This document shows, piece by piece, positions 1-7,649 of a stretch of DNA of 64,000 nt (positions are counted from its first letter, which is position 1; each line of letters opens with the position of its first letter). The notes under the pieces were generated by a model that was not told the origin of the DNA, searched no databases, and worked only from the letters and a program-made list of their open reading frames with translations. Made by a program: the position numbers and the translations under genes. The DNA is from an uncultured Clostridia bacterium (lineage in GTDB: Bacteria > Bacillota > Clostridia > Oscillospirales > Ruminococcaceae): assembly GCA_937891895.1 (NCBI GenBank), contig CALATN010000218.1, positions 9,472 to 73,471 of the forward strand. The letters run 5' to 3'.

Positions 1-54
1 GCGCTGGGATTACCCAGCTTCATGAAAGATAACGACGGTTACTTTGGTAATTAA
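1..54 (+). CDS. C-terminal end of a truncated upstream protein
   Basis: Frame 1 is open from the window edge to a TAA at 52-54 and gives 17 residues ending ...KDNDGYFGN. A strong intrinsic terminator follows 21 bases later, as expected behind a real gene end. Too little is present to identify the family. Confidence 0.5.
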   Translation, partial: ALGLPSFMKDNDGYFGN

Positions 55-75
55 AGTTATTATTCTAGCATCATT

Positions 76-115
76 AAGTGCTGTCCGTATGCAGAACGGA
101 CAGCACTTTTCTTTT
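76..115 (+). terminator. Intrinsic terminator
   Basis: A perfect 13-bp stem (76-88 with 96-108), a 7-nt loop and a T-rich tail (TTTTCTTTT). It ends transcription of the gene entering from the left and insulates the sugar-uptake locus that follows. Confidence 0.9.
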
Positions 116-246
116 GCCTGAGGCTCCGGCCTTGGGCTTTTTGTTTTGTACAATAATTCCGATTATACAGATAGTTTACTTAAACGTTTTTGATAAATTC
201 ATATGTAAATTTTATTCGTTTTTTGAACAATGTTCATAATAAATAC

Positions 247-275
247 TTGACAAGTATTAGGCAAATTGATATAAT
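247..275 (+). promoter_or_regulatory. Consensus sigma-A promoter of the sugar-uptake locus
   Basis: TTGACA at 247-252 and TATAAT at 270-275 are separated by exactly 17 bases, a perfect housekeeping promoter. Transcription would start near 282, leaving a leader of about 210 nt before the binding-protein gene. Such a strong core promoter suggests control by repression or by the leader rather than by a weak core. Confidence 0.85.
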
Positions 276-360
276 AATTATACAACTCTATATATTTTTA
301 TTAGTGGATAACATAATTTTTGTGTAATTATCACTAAACTTACACATTGAACTTGTATGG

Positions 361-416
361 TTTGCACTGTTTTTGTGCTGTTTAAACTACCAATACCCAC
401 ATATTGGTAATGCAAA
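361..416 (+). promoter_or_regulatory. Nested hairpin in the 5' leader of the sugar-uptake operon
   Basis: An inner perfect 8-bp stem (TACCAATA 388-395 with TATTGGTA 402-409, 6-nt loop) is enclosed by TTTGCA 361-366 pairing with TGCAAA 411-416. It lies about 80 nt before the start codon inside the transcribed leader. I do not recognise a known riboswitch consensus. It could be an operator, an attenuator or an mRNA-stability element. Confidence 0.4.
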
Positions 417-491
417 ACTGCGCCTCAGTGCCTTTTTTGCGTGTGCAAATTATCGGTTTTGAGTTAGGTTATATGAAAGGTGGTCTATCTG

Positions 492-3407
492 TTGTCAAGG
501 AAAACGAATTTTAAAAGGACTCTGTCTGCGGCACTTGCAGTTCTCCTTTGTGTTTCTGTAATTCCTGCTTTCCCTGCGTTTGCGGAAAGTGAGCCTGTCA
601 AGACTACTGCTGAAGCGCAGTACACTGAGGCTGCTCTTGCTTTCGAAAAGCAGAAAACTTACAGCGAATACTTTGATGAAATTGTAAATGTCAAGCGCCC
701 GAATGCTGAGGCAATGCTCACTTACTCAGGTAAGAGCGACAATGCCGAAGCCGAAGTGACAACCTTCGAGGGCAAGGATAATGTTTTGGTATGGTCAAAC
801 GAAGAAGGCCGTATCGATTATACTGTTGAGGTTCCGCAAACAGGTGCATATCAGCTGGAGGTAAGCTATTACCCGCTTGAGGATGGCGCAAGCACTACTG
901 AGCTTTCCGTTCTTCTCGACGGTGTTTCTCCGTATGATACTGCTACCCGTGCTACTCTCCCGCATATCTGGACAAGTGAATACCCTATTTCTACTGACTC
1001 TAAGGATAACGAAGTCCGTCCTCCTCAGGTACAGGCGGCAAGATGGGTTAAAACTATGGTTTACGATGTGGACGGTCTGTTCAATGACCCTCTCTACTTC
1101 GTTCTCGAGGAAGGTACCCATACTATTTCCTTTGAGTCTGAACGTGCGTCTGTTGCTATTGAGTATATCAAGCTTTGCAATACTGACGGTGCAAAGACTT
1201 ATACAAAGCCTTCCGATGCTGAGCTTGCAAAGAACAGCGGTGCTGAGCCAATCAGACTTCAGGGCGAACAGTATGCTTATACAAACTCTCAGACTTTGTT
1301 CCCTACATACGACAGAGGTTCTTACCTTACTGAACCTTCCCATCCGTCCAAACAGCGCTACAATACAGTAGGTGACGGTACTTGGGATACTGCAGGTCAG
1401 GCAATTACCTGGGAAATGGATGTTGCCGTTGCAGGTTATTACAAAATTGGTATCAAGGCTCGTCAGAACGAGCTCCGTGGTCTTTATACAAACCGCCGTC
1501 TGCTTATTGACGGTGAAGTGCCGAATGAAGCGTTTGAACAGCTGAAATTTATGTATGATGATGACTGGATTATGGTTGTTCCTGAAGATGCAAACGGTGA
1601 GGCCGCTTACGTTTATCTTGACAAGGGCAAGCACGAGCTTTCTCTTGAGGTAATCCCTGGCGAAATTGGCGAATCTATGAGAAGACTGGATGAAATCGTG
1701 TACACGGCAAACCAGTACTATATGCAGATTCTTATGATTACCGGCCCTACACCTGACAAGTATACTGACTACTATATTCATAAGGAAATTCCTGAAATTC
1801 AGGACGTTTTCACTGAGCTTGCTGCTCAGCTTATTGAAGAAAAGGATAATATTGAAGGCCTTGCAGGTCAGAAGGGTACAGAAGCTGCTGCTCTGGAAAG
1901 ACTTGCTACTGTTCTTGAAAAGGCAGCTGATAAGCCTACAAAAATTCCTGATATGATTTCCAACAACTCCATCAAGGATAACGTTAACTCCGTTTCTTCC
2001 TGGATGCGTCAGTACCGTGAACAGCCTCTTGAAATTGACTTTATTGAGCTTGTTCCTGCTGATGGTGAGTTTACTTCTGTAAAATCAAATATCTTCAAGA
2101 GCTTCGGCTTCGGCTGTAAGGGCTTTGTCAACTCTTTCTTTGAAGACTATACACAGCTTTCCGATATCGAAGGCGACTCTATCAATGTATGGGTTTCTTC
2201 AGGCCGTGACCAGGCTAATGTTATCAAGCAGATGGTTGACTCTGACTATAACCCTGACGCTGATGTAAAGGTAGCTGTAAACCTTGTACAGGGTGCTATT
2301 ATGGAAGCTGTTCTTGCCGGAAAGGGCCCTGACGTTGCTCTGTTTGTCGGAGGTGAATTCCCTGTAAACCTTGCTCTTCGTGACCTTGTTGTTCCTATGA
2401 ACGATATGGAAGGCTTTGACGAGGTTATGGGCAGATTCCAGAGAAATGCTGCTGTTCAGTATACTTACGACGGCGATGTTTATGCTGTTCCTATCACACA
2501 GAGCTTCCCTATGATGTTCTATCGTAAGGATATGCTTGCTCAGGTTGGTATCAGCGAGCCTCCTGAAACATGGGAAGAACTCATCGATATGCTTCCTGCT
2601 ATTCAGAGAAAGTATATGCAGCCGGGTCTTATTCTCCCGGGCGTTGTAAACGGCGTTTCCGTTTCTCCTGCAACTGAAGCAGGTCACACATTTGCTCTGC
2701 TTATGCTCCAGTCAGGTACCAACTATTACAATGAGGATCAGACTGCTACAAACTTCGATTCACAGGCTGCTGTTGATGCGTTTGCTACATGGACAGACTT
2801 CTATAATGTATATAAGTTTGACCAGACTTACGACGCATTTACACGTTTCAGAACAGGTGAATCTCCTATTGTTATCCAGAACTACTGTACTTTCTACAAT
2901 CAGCTGAATGTTGCCGCTCCTGAAATCAAGGGTCTGTGGGACTTCTGTGCTGTACCTGGTACAGAAAGAGCTGACGGTACTATTTCCCACGCTTCCAACT
3001 CCAATGGTGCGGGTGCTATCATCCTCTCCAGCTGTGATGACCAGGAAGCTGCATGGGAGTTCATCAAGTGGTTTACCGAAAAGGAAACAATGGTTGAATA
3101 TGCACAGAACGTTGAAGGCGTAATGGGTCCTCTCGGTCGTGTTGACGTTGCAAATACTGAGGCGCTTCAGGAGCTTAACTGGTCCAACAGAGATCTTGAA
3201 AAGATTATGTATCAGATGGATCAGCTCGAGGAAATTCCTATCGTTCCTTCCGCATATGTTGTAACACGAAGCATTATGAACGCATTCAGAGCTGTTGTTA
3301 ACGACAAGGAAAATGCGAGAGAAACACTCCGTTGGTACAACATTGATATCAACCGCGAAATCACAAGAAAACGAGAAAATCTCGGACTTGATGAAAAAGA
3401 AGAATAA
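492..3407 (+). CDS. Large extracellular sugar-binding protein with N-terminal carbohydrate-binding-like domains
   Basis: About 970 residues. An N-terminal signal peptide (Lys/Arg then a hydrophobic core ending AFPAFA) shows export. No clear lipobox Cys is seen, so it may be secreted or wall-associated rather than lipid-anchored. Residues about 85-235 and 250-415 look like two beta-sandwich carbohydrate-binding (CBM6/35-like) domains, followed by a helical linker. Residues about 580-960 are a family-1 extracellular solute-binding domain (KGPDVALFVGGEFP, then PETWEELIDMLP). Typical family members are 400-550 residues, so the N-terminal half is an addition. The TTG at 492 is preferred because it sits 8 nt after AGGTGG; an in-frame GTG at 480 overlaps that site. 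It heads an operon with two permeases and should deliver an oligosaccharide or glycoside to them. The substrate is not deducible. Confidence 0.85.
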   Translation: MSRKTNFKRTLSAALAVLLCVSVIPAFPAFAESEPVKTTAEAQYTEAALAFEKQKTYSEYFDEIVNVKRPNAEAMLTYSGKSDNAEAEVTTFEGKDNVLVWSNEEGRIDYTVEVPQTGAYQLEVSYYPLEDGASTTELSVLLDGVSPYDTATRATLPHIWTSEYPISTDSKDNEVRPPQVQAARWVKTMVYDVDGLFNDPLYFVLEEGTHTISFESERASVAIEYIKLCNTDGAKTYTKPSDAELAKNSGAEPIRLQGEQYAYTNSQTLFPTYDRGSYLTEPSHPSKQRYNTVGDGTWDTAGQAITWEMDVAVAGYYKIGIKARQNELRGLYTNRRLLIDGEVPNEAFEQLKFMYDDDWIMVVPEDANGEAAYVYLDKGKHELSLEVIPGEIGESMRRLDEIVYTANQYYMQILMITGPTPDKYTDYYIHKEIPEIQDVFTELAAQLIEEKDNIEGLAGQKGTEAAALERLATVLEKAADKPTKIPDMISNNSIKDNVNSVSSWMRQYREQPLEIDFIELVPADGEFTSVKSNIFKSFGFGCKGFVNSFFEDYTQLSDIEGDSINVWVSSGRDQANVIKQMVDSDYNPDADVKVAVNLVQGAIMEAVLAGKGPDVALFVGGEFPVNLALRDLVVPMNDMEGFDEVMGRFQRNAAVQYTYDGDVYAVPITQSFPMMFYRKDMLAQVGISEPPETWEELIDMLPAIQRKYMQPGLILPGVVNGVSVSPATEAGHTFALLMLQSGTNYYNEDQTATNFDSQAAVDAFATWTDFYNVYKFDQTYDAFTRFRTGESPIVIQNYCTFYNQLNVAAPEIKGLWDFCAVPGTERADGTISHASNSNGAGAIILSSCDDQEAAWEFIKWFTEKETMVEYAQNVEGVMGPLGRVDVANTEALQELNWSNRDLEKIMYQMDQLEEIPIVPSAYVVTRSIMNAFRAVVNDKENARETLRWYNIDINREITRKRENLGLDEKEE

Positions 3408-3427
3408 CTTGATTGGAGGGGAAACCT

Positions 3428-4393
3428 TTGGCTGCTGAAACTCAGAAGAAGGAAATCTTGCTGCCTAATGAGCGAAAGATGTCCTTTAAAGAAAGATGGG
3501 CTTATACCTGGCACGAAATGAAGAGAAACAAGATGTGTTATCTTATGCTGGCACCTTTTATGGTTTTCTTCATCGTGTTCACTGTAATTCCCGTTTGTAT
3601 GTCACTGCCTATCGGCTTCACTGATTTCGATATGGCACACTTCCCGCCGAAGTTTGTCGGCTTCCAGAACTTCTATACAATGTTCCTCGAAGACGACGTA
3701 TTCATCGGCGCTATCAGAACAACACTTATCTTTGCTATCTTTACAGGTCCGCTCAGCTATGTGCTCAGCTTCTTCCTTGCTTGGCTCATCAACGAGCTTC
3801 ATCCTGTACTCAAGACAGTATTTACACTTATTTTCTACGCACCATCAATGGCAGGTAACATCTACTTCGTATGGCAGCTCATCTTCTCGGGCGATACATA
3901 CGGTTACCTCAATGCTGCACTTACTTCTCTCGGTATCACAACAGCTGCTGTTCAGTGGCTTACTGACGCGAACTATGTGCTTGTCTGCGTAATCATCGTT
4001 CAGCTGTGGGTATCTATGGGTGCAGGCTTCCTTGCTATGCGTGCAGGCTTCCAGGGTATCGACAAGGCGATGTATGAAGCAGGTGCTATCGAAGGTATCA
4101 GCAACAGATGGCAGGAGCTTATCTTCATTACAATCCCTTCAATGGGTCCTCAGCTCATGTTTGCTGCTGTAATGCAGATCGTATCCGCATTTACTGTTGA
4201 TATCGTAGGACGTAGCCTCGCAGGCTTCCCGTCCACAGACTATAAGGTTCATACCATTATGACTCACGCTTTCGACTACGGTTGGATCCGTTACGAAATG
4301 GGTTATTCTTCCGCAATATGCTTTGTCCTGTTCCTTGTAATGCTGATTTGTAACAATCTCATAGGCAAGCTTCTGGGCAAGTACATGAACTAA
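3428..4393 (+). CDS. Carbohydrate ABC transporter permease, MalF/LplB type
   Basis: About 321 residues with six predicted membrane helices after a charged cytoplasmic N-terminus. The EAA loop that docks the ATPase is visible (YEAGAIEGISNRWQELIFI, then P). The TTG at 3428 is chosen because GGAGGGG lies 6 nt upstream; the in-frame TTG at 3413 would overlap that ribosome site. It lies 20 bases after the binding-protein gene and 22 before the MalG-type partner, so these form one transporter. The ATPase is not in the window; CUT1 sugar transporters often share one MsiK/MsmK-type ATPase encoded elsewhere. Confidence 0.9.
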   Translation: MAAETQKKEILLPNERKMSFKERWAYTWHEMKRNKMCYLMLAPFMVFFIVFTVIPVCMSLPIGFTDFDMAHFPPKFVGFQNFYTMFLEDDVFIGAIRTTLIFAIFTGPLSYVLSFFLAWLINELHPVLKTVFTLIFYAPSMAGNIYFVWQLIFSGDTYGYLNAALTSLGITTAAVQWLTDANYVLVCVIIVQLWVSMGAGFLAMRAGFQGIDKAMYEAGAIEGISNRWQELIFITIPSMGPQLMFAAVMQIVSAFTVDIVGRSLAGFPSTDYKVHTIMTHAFDYGWIRYEMGYSSAICFVLFLVMLICNNLIGKLLGKYMN

Positions 4394-4415
4394 GAAACGA
4401 GGTGAGGAATACATA

Positions 4416-5387
4416 ATGGCTAAAAAAGAACTGAAGCCTTCTCAGATTGCGGCTCAGATTGAGGCTGAAAATGCCGCTGCGCTTGAGGCTCTGAGAAAAA
4501 GGCGTGAAAAAGAGCATGCTAAGATGGAAAAGTCCAAGGGTACCAACAAGCAGGTTGGTAAGAGCTGGAAAAACGATATCGGTATTTTCCTCTTCCTTAC
4601 ATTCCTCGGTGCGTTCATGCTTCTCCCTATCTACATCGCAATCGTTACATCTATCAAGCCGGTAAATGAAATCTTCATTATGCCGCCTCGTCTTTATGCG
4701 ATGGACCCTACTTTTGACAACTTCAAGGACCTTTTCGTTGTTGCAAACAACTCATGGGTTCCTTTCTCAAGAAACGTATTCAACAGTATCTTCGTTACTG
4801 TTGCAGCAACAGTTCTTCACGTTCTGTTTGCTTGTACAGCAGGCTTCGTACTTGCTAAGTGCAGATTCCCTGGCGCAAAGGCAATCAACAAGGTTGTTGT
4901 AATTGCCCTCCTTTTCAGCAGCCAGGTAACCTACATCATGCAGTACATCGTTATGGCTAAGCTGGGTATGATCAATACATACTCCGCGCTCATTCTTCCT
5001 CTTATCGCTTCCTCTATGGGTCTTTACCTTATGATTCAGAGCGTTAGTACAATCCCTGACGCTATGATTGAAGCGTCAAAGGTTGACGGCGCAGGTCTTA
5101 TGCGTATATGCTGGGGTATCGTAATGCCGAACTCCAAGCCTGCGGTTATGACAATTATCATCTTCCAGTTCCAGGCGGCTTGGAACTCCAACGGCGGTTC
5201 ACTCGTATATGATGAAGCGCTCAAGACAATTCCTACTGTTGTTCAGCAGATTGCTGCAGCAGGTATTGCACGTCAGGGTGCGATTGCGGCTTCCGCGGTT
5301 GTACTTATGATTCCGCCGCTTGCTATCTTCATTGCTGCCCAGAGTAACGTTATGGAAACTATGGCGCACGCCGGAATGAAAGACTAA
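4416..5387 (+). CDS. Carbohydrate ABC transporter permease, MalG type
   Basis: 323 residues. A long charged N-terminus of about 50 residues, rich in Glu, Lys and Ala, precedes six membrane helices. The EAA loop reads IEASKVDGAGLMRICWGIV and is followed by the usual MPNSKP. The start ATG follows GAGGTGAGG. It pairs with the MalF-type permease immediately upstream to form the heterodimeric membrane channel for the substrate captured by the large binding protein. Confidence 0.9.
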   Translation: MAKKELKPSQIAAQIEAENAAALEALRKRREKEHAKMEKSKGTNKQVGKSWKNDIGIFLFLTFLGAFMLLPIYIAIVTSIKPVNEIFIMPPRLYAMDPTFDNFKDLFVVANNSWVPFSRNVFNSIFVTVAATVLHVLFACTAGFVLAKCRFPGAKAINKVVVIALLFSSQVTYIMQYIVMAKLGMINTYSALILPLIASSMGLYLMIQSVSTIPDAMIEASKVDGAGLMRICWGIVMPNSKPAVMTIIIFQFQAAWNSNGGSLVYDEALKTIPTVVQQIAAAGIARQGAIAASAVVLMIPPLAIFIAAQSNVMETMAHAGMKD

Positions 5388-5449
5388 AAAATCTGCGATT
5401 TTTTGGTCTGAGAGATATCCGCATTGTTTATATGAAATGCAATCCGGAA
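5386..5449 (+). promoter_or_regulatory. Small hairpins after the first permease pair
   Basis: A perfect 8-bp stem with a 3-nt loop (AAAAAATC TGC GATTTTTT, 5386-5404) overlaps the permease stop codon, and a second, imperfect stem spans 5418-5449. Neither has a classical T tract beyond the stem, so partial termination or 3'-end protection of the transporter mRNA is more likely than full termination. Confidence 0.4.
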
Positions 5450-5480
5450 CTGATTTTAATTTGAATTATGGAGGGATAAT

Positions 5481-6986
5481 ATGTCAGGCTTGAAAAAGCT
5501 TATTTCGCTTATTTCAGCGGCGGCAATCAGTATTTCCGTGCTTGCGGTAAATACCTCCGCGCTGGAAACATATGACCCTTACAGCTATGACAGATGGGGT
5601 GACGCCGTTTCTTCACAGGCAGGCTACACCGCTGAAAAATACGTGGACGGAAATACGATCGGCTGCGGCTCTCTGAATGAGCCTGCTGACCTGTACATTT
5701 CCCACGACAACCTTATGTACATAGCAGATAAGGGCAACAACAGAATCGTGGTTACTGACCTCGATTTCAACTTCAAGAAAGAGATGAAGGAATTCTCCTA
5801 CAAGGATGAAAAGCTTACTCTTGCAAAGCCAACAGGCGTTTATGTTGACCAGTACACAGGCTACATCTATATCTGTGATACAGAAAATGACCGTGTTATC
5901 AAGTGCGATACAGACGGTAAGGTTGACAGACTTTTTGAAAAGCCAACGGATGCACTTTATGACCAGGCTCTTACTTATAATCCGAGCAAGGTTCTTGTCG
6001 ACAAGGCAGGCAACGTTTATGTTGTTGTTAAGTCACAGACAAAGGGTGCTGTAATGTTCAACTCTCAGGGTGATTTCCTTGGCTTCTACGGTGCAAACCG
6101 AGTTGAACAGACTGCTGAGGTTCTCGCAAACGCTTTCTGGAAGATTTTCTCCACAGAGAAACAGAGAGACCGTATGACAAAACAGACTCCTATCGGCTTC
6201 TCAAACTTTGATATTGACGATGATGGCTTCATCTATACAGTTACAGATTCTCAGGAAACTACAACTGACCTTGTTAAGAAGCTCAATCCAAGAGGTAACA
6301 ATATTATCGACTCTCTCGGTGTTGCTGATATGCAGTTCGGTGATAATCCTCCTGCTTACTATTCAATCTATTCCAAGAATTCCAGCCTTACCGACATTGA
6401 CCTCGGTCCTAACGGCGAGCTGAATATTCTTGACTTCCAGCATGGCCGTATTTTCCAGTACGACAAGGAATGCTGGCTGCTGTTCATTGTCGGCGGCAAG
6501 GGCAATCAGCTTGGTCTGTTTGAGTCCGCTACCGCAATTGAAAGCTACGACAATCACCTTTATGTTGTTGACTCCATCAAGGACAACATCACAATCTTTA
6601 CAAGAACAGTTTTCGGTGAAATTGTTACCGACGCTGCTAACCTTTACAATGACGGTCTTTACGAGGAATCTCTTGAGCCGTGGCAGAATGTTCTGAAGTA
6701 TGACGGTAACTACCGCCGTGCTTACATCGGTATCGGTAACGCACTCTACAACAAGTATGAGTACGAGGAAGCTATGGAATACTTTGAAATTTCCATCAGC
6801 CGTGACCGATACAACAAGGCATTTGAGGGCTACAGAGATATCTGGCTCAAGGAAAACTATATGAAGTGCCTCATTGTTATTGCTGTACTTGTAATTCTTG
6901 GTTTCGTCTATAAGCATTTCCGCAAGAAGGGCAAGATTGTTTACCCTTGGGAAAATCGCCGCAGAGGCAGAAGGGGTGGTGTGTAA
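5481..6986 (+). CDS. Secreted NHL-like beta-propeller with TPR and C-terminal membrane anchor
   Basis: 501 residues. An N-terminal signal peptide (hydrophobic stretch to about residue 27) is followed by NHL/six-bladed propeller repeats at about 60-375, with recurring patterns such as LYISHDNLMYIADKGNNRIV and VYVDQYTGYIYICD. A TPR-like helical segment follows (about 395-455; GLYEESLEPWQNVLKYDGNY), then one membrane helix (about 456-475) and a basic cytoplasmic tail ending RRRGRRGGV. The propeller should therefore face outside and the tail inside. The next gene starts one base after its stop, so the two are translationally coupled. Function is unknown; its place between two permease pairs suggests an accessory scaffold or sensor for glycan uptake. 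Confidence 0.8.
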   Translation: MSGLKKLISLISAAAISISVLAVNTSALETYDPYSYDRWGDAVSSQAGYTAEKYVDGNTIGCGSLNEPADLYISHDNLMYIADKGNNRIVVTDLDFNFKKEMKEFSYKDEKLTLAKPTGVYVDQYTGYIYICDTENDRVIKCDTDGKVDRLFEKPTDALYDQALTYNPSKVLVDKAGNVYVVVKSQTKGAVMFNSQGDFLGFYGANRVEQTAEVLANAFWKIFSTEKQRDRMTKQTPIGFSNFDIDDDGFIYTVTDSQETTTDLVKKLNPRGNNIIDSLGVADMQFGDNPPAYYSIYSKNSSLTDIDLGPNGELNILDFQHGRIFQYDKECWLLFIVGGKGNQLGLFESATAIESYDNHLYVVDSIKDNITIFTRTVFGEIVTDAANLYNDGLYEESLEPWQNVLKYDGNYRRAYIGIGNALYNKYEYEEAMEYFEISISRDRYNKAFEGYRDIWLKENYMKCLIVIAVLVILGFVYKHFRKKGKIVYPWENRRRGRRGGV

Positions 6987-6987
6987 T

Positions 6988-7617
6988 ATGCTGGATTTGA
7001 CAAGAGGACAGTTCGTTAAACACGTAATTACTCACCCTTTTGAGGGCTTTGAGGATCTCCGCTGGAAAAAAGCGGGCTCTATGGGAATTGCATTCTTCGT
7101 AGTATGCCTCCTTTTTGTTCAGCAGGTTGCTTACAGCAGACTTTACGGTTTCCAGTATTACTCTGATTATGATAAGATTTTTAATATTGTACCTTACATT
7201 TTCAAGAGTTTTATTCTCTTTGGTACATGGGTAGTTGCTAACTGGGCAATGTGTACTCTCTTTGACGGAGAGGGCACAATGAAGAATATCTTCATCAACT
7301 CAGCTTATGCGCTTATCCCTTACATTTCAGGTTATCTTATCGGTACAGTAATGTCCCATTTCCTTATTCAGGACGAATACGTATTTATCCAGGCTATCGA
7401 AATCATCGGTACTTGCTGGAGCTTCGTTCTTCTTATTTCGGGAATAAAGGCTGTACACCAGTTCACATTCGGAAAGACAATAGCGCTGATGCTGCTGACT
7501 ATTGTGGCAATGATTGCTATTCTGTTCCTGCTCGTACTTCTTCTTACACTGTTCCAGCAGGTACTTATCTTTATTCTTTCCATCTACACAGAACTGTCTT
7601 ACAGGTTCAGAGTTTAA
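6988..7617 (+). CDS. YIP1-family integral membrane protein
   Basis: About 209 residues. A short cytoplasmic N-terminus (FEGFEDLRWKKAGS) precedes about five hydrophobic segments of YIP1-like layout. The ATG at 6988 is chosen because it follows AGGGGTGG, which lies inside the end of the propeller gene; upstream in-frame starts would overlap that gene heavily. No catalytic motif is visible. Co-transcription with the propeller protein, whose membrane anchor it may contact, suggests a structural or assembly role in the uptake system. That role is inference. Confidence 0.7.
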   Translation: MLDLTRGQFVKHVITHPFEGFEDLRWKKAGSMGIAFFVVCLLFVQQVAYSRLYGFQYYSDYDKIFNIVPYIFKSFILFGTWVVANWAMCTLFDGEGTMKNIFINSAYALIPYISGYLIGTVMSHFLIQDEYVFIQAIEIIGTCWSFVLLISGIKAVHQFTFGKTIALMLLTIVAMIAILFLLVLLLTLFQQVLIFILSIYTELSYRFRV

Positions 7618-7649
7618 AATACTAAAAACGAAAAGTGGTGAAATAACGA

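Noticed and set aside
795..1781. A 328-codon minus-strand frame opposite the large binding protein
   Set aside because: No recognisable domain, no ribosome site or promoter; composition is that of an antisense shadow.
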